DNA of 64,000 nt from Leptospira wolbachii serovar Codice str. CDC (GTDB lineage Bacteria > Spirochaetota > Leptospiria > Leptospirales > Leptospiraceae). Below the pieces are notes generated by a model. The model was not told the origin of the DNA, did no database searches, and saw nothing but the letters and a program-made list of their open reading frames with translations. A program made the translations under genes and the position numbers. Positions within the stretch are counted from its first letter, which is position 1. Each line of letters opens with the position of its first letter. The DNA is taken from the NCBI RefSeq assembly GCF_000332515.2, contig NZ_AOGZ02000008.1, positions 366,366-430,365 of the forward strand, in the 5' to 3' direction. Below are positions 55,060 through 62,540 of this stretch, one piece after another.

Positions 55060-56878
55060 GGTTGATTTCAAAGTTTCCAAACGAATGCTCGTCAACTTCC
55101 GCGGACAAAACAAAGTCGTGGGAGGATTAACAGACAAAGATAAAATTGCAATCCTCCTCTACATTTCCAAAGAATTTGCCAATTTAGATAGAGAGGACCA
55201 ACTCTTTTCCAAGGTCATCCTGATTTGTCAGGAAATTTTTGAGTCGGACAATACAACACTCCGACTATGGGATGGAGAGTATCTTGTTCCCGTTAAGTTT
55301 GTCAAAGAGACAGAACCCCCTCGTAGAAATTTAGTAATTGGGGAAGGGTATTCAGGAGCCGTCTTCGAAACCAAAGAACCGGTCCTTGTGAATGACCTAA
55401 CTCGCTCAGCTCATTTCTTTGATGAGGGAGAAAAAACAAAATCCGTTATGTGTGTACCTATCATGCAAAAGGAAGAAATTCTCGGAACTCTCGCTGTAGA
55501 AAGTGAACGCGAAAACTTTTATATCATCGATGACTTAGAAATTTTAGAAGCACTCACTTCACAATTGGCACTTGCACTTTACGGGGTAAGGCTTATTGAA
55601 GGACTTGTCACTGCAAGAGCCAGAGAGGCAGCCATTTTAAACCAATTAGAATGGGATTTGAAGATGGGTCGAAATGTCCAAAGCCAAATCCTTCCGCAAG
55701 ACCTGAGTGCTTGGAACGGCATCTACTTCGCTAGCCATTATGAACCTATGGCAGAAGTGAGTGGAGACTTGGTTGATATTGTTAGACAAGGTCATTCACT
55801 TACAGCAATTAACATTGATGTGTCGGGACATGGAATCCCGGCAGCCCTTGTGACAATGGCCATCCACCACCAGTTTAGAAGGTCGGTGATGGCGGGACTT
55901 GGACTCACAGAGATTATGGAGGAGCTTGGTGAAAAACTAAGAGAACAACTTCCTGAATCCACATACTTCACAGCCTTTATGGTTCGTATCTTTAGTGATT
56001 ATACTTTTGGATATGTGAACGCAGGCCACCAACGTATGTTACATTACAAAGCGGCTGATGACACCTTCATTCAGTATGATACCAAAGGTGTTCCTCTCGG
56101 AATCCTTCCAGTAAGAAAAATCGACTATGAAGAAAAACAAGGTAAGTTGGAGCCAGGGGATTTTTTACTACTCATCTCTGATGGATTTAGCGAACAAAGA
56201 AACCATCTGAAAGATGAAGTAGGTGTGGATCGAATTCTTACTTGGTTACAAGACGAAAGAGAACGGCTTGTGATGGAAGGTCGCGGGAAAGTGGATCTTA
56301 AAAAACTATCCAATGCATTTGTGGAACGGTTCAGAGCTTACCAAGGCGAAGTTCCTAATGGAGATGATTTGAGTTTTCTCTTTCTATATTGTGGAGATTC
56401 CATTCCGGAAGCTTCGCATTACATTCAAATGGCGAAACAATCCAATTCCAAAATGAAAATGGAAGAAGCTTACGCTCAAGCGCTCAAAGCCTTTAGTATT
56501 GATTCCTCTCTCAAAGAAATCCTTGTTTTCTTAGGTAAAATGTATTATAGGGACGGGAAATATAAAGAAGCCATCCGGTATTTAGAAGAGTATCTGCGAA
56601 CTTCCGGCGACAATACAGCGGCATCTCATTTTATGATGGGACGCGCTTATTACAAAGCGGGAATGATTGCGGAAGCAAAACGTGCGTTAAAGATGGCACT
56701 ATCAAGTGACCACAGTTTTGCAAAAGCAAGTATCTTACTTGCACAATGTTATTTGAAAGAAAATGCGAAACCAAAAGCAATCAAAGTGTTGCAACAAGGC
56801 GTAAAAAACACACCACAAAGTTTGGAATTAAAAACCTCACTTTTAAGGTTAGAATCACATTCGCAGAAAGTTAGTTAA
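55058..56878 (+). CDS. GAF - SpoIIE-type PP2C phosphatase - TPR protein
   Basis: 606 residues, soluble. A GAF domain (about 40-190; LVIGEGYSGAVFETKEPVLVN, SVMCVPIMQKEEILGTLAVES) is joined by a signalling helix to a SpoIIE/PPM phosphatase (about 215-450): EVSGDLVDI, INIDVSGHGIPAALV, YVNAGHQRML, LISDGFSEQ and NGDDLSF supply the metal-binding Asp residues. Three or four TPRs (about 470-600) end the protein, unusual for this class and suited to docking a partner. It would dephosphorylate a STAS-type anti-sigma antagonist in response to a GAF ligand. The GAF ligand is unknown. The leader can hide its ribosome-binding site. amt follows 10 bp later. Confidence 0.88.
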   Translation: MVDFKVSKRMLVNFRGQNKVVGGLTDKDKIAILLYISKEFANLDREDQLFSKVILICQEIFESDNTTLRLWDGEYLVPVKFVKETEPPRRNLVIGEGYSGAVFETKEPVLVNDLTRSAHFFDEGEKTKSVMCVPIMQKEEILGTLAVESERENFYIIDDLEILEALTSQLALALYGVRLIEGLVTARAREAAILNQLEWDLKMGRNVQSQILPQDLSAWNGIYFASHYEPMAEVSGDLVDIVRQGHSLTAINIDVSGHGIPAALVTMAIHHQFRRSVMAGLGLTEIMEELGEKLREQLPESTYFTAFMVRIFSDYTFGYVNAGHQRMLHYKAADDTFIQYDTKGVPLGILPVRKIDYEEKQGKLEPGDFLLLISDGFSEQRNHLKDEVGVDRILTWLQDERERLVMEGRGKVDLKKLSNAFVERFRAYQGEVPNGDDLSFLFLYCGDSIPEASHYIQMAKQSNSKMKMEEAYAQALKAFSIDSSLKEILVFLGKMYYRDGKYKEAIRYLEEYLRTSGDNTAASHFMMGRAYYKAGMIAEAKRALKMALSSDHSFAKASILLAQCYLKENAKPKAIKVLQQGVKNTPQSLELKTSLLRLESHSQKVS

Positions 56879-56887
56879 GGAAAGTTT

Positions 56888-58312
56888 ATGAAACGATTTG
56901 GAATATTTTTTAGTTTATCGGTCCTTCTTATTGGTTCCGCACTCGGAGCAGAAGAAGTGGCAAACGAAACTCAGAGTTTAGAAACATTGGCAAAAGAAAT
57001 GGCGGGTATCAAAACTTCCCTTGCCGAAACAAAACTTGCCCTAGAAACAACCAAACAGGAAGCCAATTGGGTTTGGACTTGTATTGCGGCGTTCCTTGTA
57101 TTTTTTATGCAAGCAGGGTTTGCGTATGTGGAAGCAGGATTCACAAGAGCCAAAAACGCCGTGAACATCCTTATGAAAAACTTCTCTGACTTAACCGTGG
57201 GAGCCATCGCTTATTGGGTGATTGGTTTTTCCATTATGTTCGGTCCCCAAGTCCTTACAGGAATTGGAGTGGGAGTTCCATCCTTTGCGGAAAGTCTCAT
57301 CAATACGGAAGATGGAAACATGGATCCTTCCAAATATACTTTCTTTATTTTCCAAATTGTTTTTGCTGCGACTGCGGCAACCATCGTTTCGGGGGCAATG
57401 GCTGAAAGGACAAAGTTCTCTGCCTATTTGGTCTTTTCCATTGTGATCACAGCCTTTATTTATCCTATTTTTGGATCCTTTGCTTGGGGAAGTCTCCTCG
57501 GAATATCCACTGGATTTTTAGAAACTTTGGGACTTGGTGGAGGTGAGGGAGTGGGTTTCCATGACTTTGCAGGATCTACTGTGGTTCATAGTATTGGAGC
57601 TTGGGCAGGTCTTGCCGGGGCCATTGTTGTCGGTCCTCGGATGGGAAAATTCCAAACCGATGGTAGGGTCTATCCCATCTTAGGTCACAACATGTCTATG
57701 GCAGCACTCGGTGTCTTTATCCTTTGGTTTGGATGGTTCGGGTTTAACCCTGGTTCTACCACTTCGATTGAAGGTGGGAGTTTTGCTCGGATCGCTGTTG
57801 TTACACACATGGCAGCTTGCGCTGGCGCCATTTCCGCCATGGTTCTTACTTGGTTGCTCTTTAAAAAACCAGAGATCGGTCTTACTTTAAACGGGGGACT
57901 TGCGGGTCTTGTAGCCATCACAGCTCCCTGCGATGTCGTGAGTATTACTGGGGCAGTTTGTATTGGGTCTGTTGCTGGGATTCTAGTGATTGTCTCGGTT
58001 CTCTTTTTGGACAAAATCAAAATTGATGATCCAGTGGGTGCGGTCTCTGTCCACGGAGTTTGCGGGGCTTGGGGGACGTTATCTGTTGGCCTTTTCAGTT
58101 TGGATACAGGACTTTTTTCGGGTGCTGGTTTTGGGCAATTTGCAGCTCAAGCAATCGGTGTAGTAACTGCTTTCCTATGGGCTTTTCCAACCAGTTTTGC
58201 TGCATTTTATATCATCAAAAAAACGATCGGTCTACGGGTTTCCGAAGAAGAAGAATTGTTAGGTTTGGATATTTTAGAACACGGAAACGAAGCTTACCCC
58301 GTTTCTAAATAG
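56888..58312 (+). CDS. amt: Ammonium transporter with N-terminal coiled-coil extension
   Basis: 474 residues. A signal peptide (about 1-21) precedes a ~35-residue amphipathic helix (LETLAKEMAGIKTSLAETKLALETTKQEA), then eleven membrane helices of the Amt fold: FFMQAGFAYVEAGFTRAKNAVNILMKNF, and the twin pore histidines in HDFAGSTVVHSIGAWAGLAGA and VSVHGVCGAWGT. It conducts ammonium across the inner membrane. No glnK/PII gene adjoins it; the phosphatase gene lies 10 bp upstream, so nitrogen uptake and a phosphatase signal may be on one transcript. The N-terminal coiled coil is outside the canonical fold. Confidence 0.94.
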   Translation: MKRFGIFFSLSVLLIGSALGAEEVANETQSLETLAKEMAGIKTSLAETKLALETTKQEANWVWTCIAAFLVFFMQAGFAYVEAGFTRAKNAVNILMKNFSDLTVGAIAYWVIGFSIMFGPQVLTGIGVGVPSFAESLINTEDGNMDPSKYTFFIFQIVFAATAATIVSGAMAERTKFSAYLVFSIVITAFIYPIFGSFAWGSLLGISTGFLETLGLGGGEGVGFHDFAGSTVVHSIGAWAGLAGAIVVGPRMGKFQTDGRVYPILGHNMSMAALGVFILWFGWFGFNPGSTTSIEGGSFARIAVVTHMAACAGAISAMVLTWLLFKKPEIGLTLNGGLAGLVAITAPCDVVSITGAVCIGSVAGILVIVSVLFLDKIKIDDPVGAVSVHGVCGAWGTLSVGLFSLDTGLFSGAGFGQFAAQAIGVVTAFLWAFPTSFAAFYIIKKTIGLRVSEEEELLGLDILEHGNEAYPVSK

Positions 58313-58320
58313 TCCTTGAC

Positions 58321-58348
58321 CCTAGGCTTTCTATATGGGAAGCCTAGG
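58321..58348 (+). promoter_or_regulatory. Hairpin between amt and the lipoprotein gene
   Basis: CCTAGGCTT (58321-58329) pairs perfectly with AAGCCTAGG (58340-58348) around a 10-nt loop, starting 9 bp after the amt stop. The AGG of the 3' arm is the only ribosome-binding-like sequence before the GTG at 58351, so the hairpin could limit its translation. No U-run is present, so it is unlikely to be a simple terminator. Confidence 0.45.
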
Positions 58349-58350
58349 AT

Positions 58351-58989
58351 GTGTTTCGTTTTCCTTTATTACTCATCCTATTTTTTGTTGGTTGTTTTGA
58401 ATACGAGGAGACCATCCTCTTTAGAAAGTTAAATTCTGGTACGGTAGAAATCGCCTACACAGTCCCTTTAAAAAAAGATTCCAACGACTCTCTTATTAAA
58501 TTTTTACCGACTTCTAAAGACGAAATCATTTCTTCTGTCAAAAAGAAATCGAATAACAACTTGCAGGTGAGGGACTTTACTTTTCGCGAACTTGAAAAAT
58601 CAGAAACGACAGATATGTATTTCAAACGAAAAGGTAAGGTCTCTTACAAACTCGACTTTGAGGATCCTTTGCACTTAGAAGGAGTTTTGATTGGGACCTT
58701 TTCTATCAAATCCAAACCAAGATCCTTAACTGTAAAACGTGATTTTCCCAATCTCACTGACAATGCGATTTTAGACACAAGTGCGGGGGAAAAGAAAATC
58801 ATTTCAGAAACTTCAAGACTCTTACGCGAAGGTCGTATTCAGTTTAAAGTTTTATTCCCTAAAGATTCGGAATGTAGCTCTAACCGAGGTTTTATTGGTC
58901 TTGGGAATTTAACCTATCAAATTCCTCTGCAAGAAACTTTAGAAAATCCAGATTCAAAAACTTGGGAATATAAAATTCGTTTTTTCTAA
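58351..58989 (+). CDS. Putative lipoprotein
   Basis: 212 residues from GTG 58351. A short signal (RFPLLLILFFVGC) ends in a Cys at residue 15 that fits the relaxed spirochaetal lipobox. The mature part is beta-rich with many charged residues (TVEIAYTVPLKK, VSYKLDFEDPLHLEGVLIGTF, KSKPRSLTVKRDFPNL) and two late Cys-free strands. No family is recognised. It is separated from amt by 38 bp containing a hairpin, and its end overlaps mqnA tail to tail by 4 bp. The export route is inferred from the lipobox. Confidence 0.68.
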   Translation: MFRFPLLLILFFVGCFEYEETILFRKLNSGTVEIAYTVPLKKDSNDSLIKFLPTSKDEIISSVKKKSNNNLQVRDFTFRELEKSETTDMYFKRKGKVSYKLDFEDPLHLEGVLIGTFSIKSKPRSLTVKRDFPNLTDNAILDTSAGEKKIISETSRLLREGRIQFKVLFPKDSECSSNRGFIGLGNLTYQIPLQETLENPDSKTWEYKIRFF

Positions 58990-59732
58990 ACGAGTTTTAG
59001 TTCTTTTGCTGTTTTGATAAACAAATCAAATCCGTCTAAATTTTTCTGTTCAGGGATATAGTGTAACTCTTGTTTGAGGTAACGGTCTGTAACTGCAATC
59101 GGAAGTCTTTTTTCTTCTTTAATAATGGAGTCCAATTCCTTTAATCCAAATTCCAAGGCAGTTAAAAAGAGTCTGTCATCCCAAACTTTTCCCTTCGGGA
59201 AGGCCCAAAAGGCAAAACAGAAATATAACCCCGTAGACTGATTCCACCATTCCGCTAGATCCACCACTTGGTATCCGGGAACTGGTGTTTGTAATAAGGC
59301 ATGGTCGCCAAACAAAAGATGAGAACCTTTGCCTTCTTTCATCATTTCTGAGATTTCTGAGGCAGGAGTGGGGATCACATCTACTAATTTTCCGAACTCG
59401 CGATAGAGGAGGCATTGCAAAAGTGCCACACTGGATCTAGAGCCTTTGTCGGTATAAACTACATTTGGAAGATCGGGCTCTGATTCATGGCGAAAGAAAA
59501 GTACCGAACGAACCACATCTCTTGCACAAACTCCCACGATCTTAGTGAAATCCAAACTCTCTCGGTTTCTTTCGCATTCGATGGAGGAAACAAGGGCACA
59601 ATCCAATTCCCCACGTTTTAGGAGTTCAATGAGGACACTCGGATTTTCATAGACTGGTAAATATCCGGAAGTTCTCTCAAAATAGAGGGTTAGGGGGCGG
59701 GCATTCAGGTGTTTTACGATGCCTATTTTCAT
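58986..59732 (-). CDS. mqnA: Chorismate dehydratase MqnA (futalosine menaquinone pathway)
   Basis: 248 residues with the periplasmic-binding-protein fold of MqnA/Mqn[17 protein letters not shown] at the start (the ARPL motif), [40 protein letters not shown] and [11 protein letters not shown]. It removes water from chorismate to give 3-enolpyruvyl-benzoate, the entry to the futalosine pathway. MqnD is a related fold, but the ARPL-type N-terminus and SSIE fit MqnA. With mqnC at 22983-24092 it shows two dispersed steps of the same pathway. ATG 59732 has AAGGGA upstream. Confidence 0.85.
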   Translation of the reverse strand: MKIGIVKHLNARPLTLYFERTSGYLPVYENPSVLIELLKRGELDCALVSSIECERNRESLDFTKIVGVCARDVVRSVLFFRHESEPDLPNVVYTDKGSRSSVALLQCLLYREFGKLVDVIPTPASEISEMMKEGKGSHLLFGDHALLQTPVPGYQVVDLAEWWNQSTGLYFCFAFWAFPKGKVWDDRLFLTALEFGLKELDSIIKEEKRLPIAVTDRYLKQELHYIPEQKNLDGFDLFIKTAKELKLV

Positions 59733-59803
59733 TATCTAATTTCCCTTCTAAAAAACAACTTGTCAGAACGGGAAAAGAGTGTCGAATCACTTACGAGGGC
59801 AAA

Positions 59804-60661
59804 TTGGACTTTCGAACATCTTTAAATACAATCGGTGATGCCGAATTTGAATTCATTAAAAATTTAGTTTATAAACAAGCTGGTATTTTTTTAGCACCAC
59901 ATAAAAAAATCATGGTCCAGTCTAGACTCAATGCCAGGCTCCGCACTTTAGGGATTACTAGCTTTGAAGACTATGTTGCTAAATTAAAATTAGACCCTAA
60001 GTTTGCTACCGATGAAATGCAAGAACTCATCAACCGCATAACAACAAACAAAACGGATTTTTTTCGAGAGAACCATCACTTTGAATTTCTTAAAAACCAA
60101 TACTTTCCTGCCTTAGAACAAGCAGCAGCCAGCGGAGGTTCTAAAACTCTTCGCATTTGGTGTTCTGCCTCTTCCACGGGAGAAGAGCCATATTCGATTG
60201 CCATTACCGTTTATGATTACTTCAATGCAAAACCAGGTTGGAATTGCAAAATTTATGCCTCAGATATAGACACCCAAGTCATTGCCACAGCAAAAAAAGG
60301 TCTCTACCGAGATGATAGGCTTGAACCAGTTTCGGAAGCTATGAAAACCAAACACTTCATTAAAACTGTGGAAAAAGATCATGTTTTTTACGAAGCAAAA
60401 CCACATCTGAAAGCTTTGATTGATTTTCGACAGATCAATCTTTTACATTTCCCCTTTCCCATTACGGATAAATTGGATCTAATCTTTTGTAGGAATGTGG
60501 TGATTTATTTTGATAAACAAACACAAAAAACACTGTTTCAAAATTTCGAAGCCAGTCTGAAACCAAAAGGTTATCTGATCCTAGGTCACTCGGAAACCAT
60601 GTTTGGAATCTCTGATAGTTTTAAGTTTTTAGGACATACCATCTACCAAAGGAAAGAGTAA
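59804..60661 (+). CDS. cheR: Chemotaxis protein methyltransferase CheR
   Basis: 285 residues. TTG 59804 has GAGGG 5 bp upstream. The N-terminal helical domain has [12 protein letters not shown] and [22 protein letters not shown]. The SAM domain has [61 protein letters not shown] and GYLILGHSE. It methylates Glu residues of methyl-accepting chemotaxis proteins in adaptation. No other che gene adjoins it, so this is an isolated cheR. Confidence 0.94.
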   Translation: MDFRTSLNTIGDAEFEFIKNLVYKQAGIFLAPHKKIMVQSRLNARLRTLGITSFEDYVAKLKLDPKFATDEMQELINRITTNKTDFFRENHHFEFLKNQYFPALEQAAASGGSKTLRIWCSASSTGEEPYSIAITVYDYFNAKPGWNCKIYASDIDTQVIATAKKGLYRDDRLEPVSEAMKTKHFIKTVEKDHVFYEAKPHLKALIDFRQINLLHFPFPITDKLDLIFCRNVVIYFDKQTQKTLFQNFEASLKPKGYLILGHSETMFGISDSFKFLGHTIYQRKE

Positions 60662-60666
60662 GGATT

Positions 60667-61179
60667 TTAGTCTTCTTTCACCCAAAGTTTTTTTAAGTCA
60701 TCCCACATTTGGTAGGGTTCATAGATAACAATCCTAGTATTGGAAAGTACATCTAGAAATCCTGCCTCGTTGGGGAATCTTGGCACAATATGTTCGTGGA
60801 TGTGGGGGATGGAACCACCGCTATTCTTTCCTAAATTGTATCCAAGGTTAAAACCTTGCACCTTCCATTGTTTCTCAAGGATCCTCATGGTTTTTTGAGT
60901 GAGTTTATGAATGTCTAGGGCTTCTTCCTCAGTGAGTTCCAAGTAATGGATGATATGACGTTTGGGAAAGATGATGATATGGCCTGGATTGTAGGGGAAA
61001 AGATTGACCGAAACAATAGAAAGTTCTGTTTCCGCAATGGTCAAATTGGGAACAATTTCGTTTTTGTCGCGAACCCCGCAGAGGATGCAGTCGACATTGG
61101 GCCTGTCCCCTTTGGCATAACCTAGTTTTCCTATGCTGAACAGGTTTTTTCTAAGCGAATGTTCTTCATAGGAACTCAT
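60667..61179 (-). CDS. HIT-family nucleotide hydrolase/transferase
   Basis: 170 residues from ATG 61179; a TTG at 61230 would add 17 residues. The HIT triad is [10 protein letters not shown] (H-x-H-x-H-x-x). [13 protein letters not shown] and [15 protein letters not shown] are also typical of Ap4A hydrolase/phosphorylase-like HIT proteins, and CILC near the N-terminus resembles the zinc pair of that group. It may degrade dinucleoside polyphosphates, a function shared with YqeK in this window. It is a single gene divergent from rsmH. Confidence 0.9.
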   Translation of the reverse strand: MSSYEEHSLRKNLFSIGKLGYAKGDRPNVDCILCGVRDKNEIVPNLTIAETELSIVSVNLFPYNPGHIIIFPKRHIIHYLELTEEEALDIHKLTQKTMRILEKQWKVQGFNLGYNLGKNSGGSIPHIHEHIVPRFPNEAGFLDVLSNTRIVIYEPYQMWDDLKKLWVKED

Positions 61180-61251
61180 TTGTACTTTCAATCTCCCTAA
61201 AGGATTAAAGGATTGCAAGGATTTTGACAAGTATACAGTAAGAAAGTAACA

Positions 61252-62196
61252 GTGTCAGAATCTCCTCATATTCCCGTACTTCCGAGAGAAGTCATCGATT
61301 TGCTCCAAAAAACAGAAAGCCCCGAACCCTTGTGGTTTCTTGATGGGACTGCTGGGGAAGGTGGGCATTCCAAACTCATCTTACAAACTTTTCCCACAGC
61401 CCAGCTCATACTGATCGATCGTGACGCAGTCATGTTGGAACGTGCCAAAAAAGAAATTAGTTCTGTGATTGGTTCTCTTGACCGAGTCCATCCCTTCCAG
61501 ATGAACTTTTCTGAAGTAGATAAAGAACTTTTGGATTCAGTCGAGTGCCCGGGTCTTGATGGAGCCCTAGTGGATTTAGGAGTCTCTCTATTCCACTTCT
61601 TACACTCGGGAAGAGGGTTTACTTTTAAAAACGATGAACCGCTGGATATGCGACTTGAGCCCCAAGTGGGGCAAAAGACTGCAGCGGACGTCGTAAATTA
61701 CAGCACAGTTTTGCATCTCAAAAAAGTGTTTTGGGATTATGGGGAAGAACGTTGGGCTTTAAAAGTTGCAAATAACATCGTGCAGACGAGGCAAAAAAAG
61801 AAATTTGAAACCAATACAGATCTTGTGAAACTTGTGGAAGCCTCGATTCCCAGAAAGTTTTGGCCCAAAGAATCCCACCCTGCGACCAAAATTTTCCAAG
61901 CACTAAGGATTGAAGTCAACGAAGAACTGTTACATGCAGAGAAAGGGATTCGAGTCCTTGCTGAGTCGTTAAAAGTGGGTGGAGTTCTTGCTTGTATTTC
62001 TTTTCATTCCTTAGAAGATCGAATTGTCAAATGGACCTTTCGCGATTTAAAGACCACAGAACATTTTGATATCTTAACAAAAAAACCCATCCTGCCAACA
62101 GACACCGAAATCCGGGAAAACAGGGCCTCTCGTTCGGCAAAATTAAGAGGGATCCAAAAAATTGATCCGATATTAAAACCGAGATGGGAACGATGA
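61252..62196 (+). CDS. rsmH: 16S rRNA (cytosine1402-N4)-methyltransferase RsmH (MraW)
   Basis: 314 residues. Family blocks: [28 protein letters not shown] (SAM loop), [79 protein letters not shown] 61252 has only an AAGAAAG Shine-Dalgarno sequence. It opens the division and cell-wall cluster, normally preceded by mraZ; here the upstream gene is the divergent HIT gene, so mraZ is absent. It overlaps ftsL by 4 bp. Confidence 0.96.
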   Translation: MSESPHIPVLPREVIDLLQKTESPEPLWFLDGTAGEGGHSKLILQTFPTAQLILIDRDAVMLERAKKEISSVIGSLDRVHPFQMNFSEVDKELLDSVECPGLDGALVDLGVSLFHFLHSGRGFTFKNDEPLDMRLEPQVGQKTAADVVNYSTVLHLKKVFWDYGEERWALKVANNIVQTRQKKKFETNTDLVKLVEASIPRKFWPKESHPATKIFQALRIEVNEELLHAEKGIRVLAESLKVGGVLACISFHSLEDRIVKWTFRDLKTTEHFDILTKKPILPTDTEIRENRASRSAKLRGIQKIDPILKPRWER

Positions 62197-62540
62197 AAGG
62201 AAAAATTAGGAACTTACCAGAGTTGGTTCTAGGTTTTTTTTCTCCATTGAAACCCATGGTAGTCCTGTTTCCTTTCCTGGCATTTTTTTATTCCATTGTT
62301 TGGCAAGGTTTGGAGAAAGCAAGACTCACACGCCAAATCCACGAACGAACGTCCACCAAAGAAGAACTCAAACGTAAGAATGATGAACTTAAAATCGGAA
62401 TTGTAGCCTATACCTCTGCCGAACGAATTGAAACTCTCTATCGCAGAACCTACCAATTCCTTCCCGTAAGCCTTGGGAACCGAACCGTGACGATAGAGCT
62501 CCCGCCCATTCCTGAAGAGGGACTTACACAAAAAAAATGA
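62193..62540 (+). CDS. ftsL: FtsL-like cell division protein
   Basis: 115 residues from ATG 62193, overlapping the rsmH stop as ATGA; an ATG nine bases upstream is possible. One membrane helix (about 22-42) is followed by a coiled coil ([29 protein letters not shown]), the FtsL topology. Sequence identity in the family is low, so the call rests on size, topology and position between rsmH and murE. FtsL works with FtsB and FtsQ to activate septal peptidoglycan synthesis. It overlaps murE by 4 bp. Confidence 0.75.
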   Translation: MKGKIRNLPELVLGFFSPLKPMVVLFPFLAFFYSIVWQGLEKARLTRQIHERTSTKEELKRKNDELKIGIVAYTSAERIETLYRRTYQFLPVSLGNRTVTIELPPIPEEGLTQKK

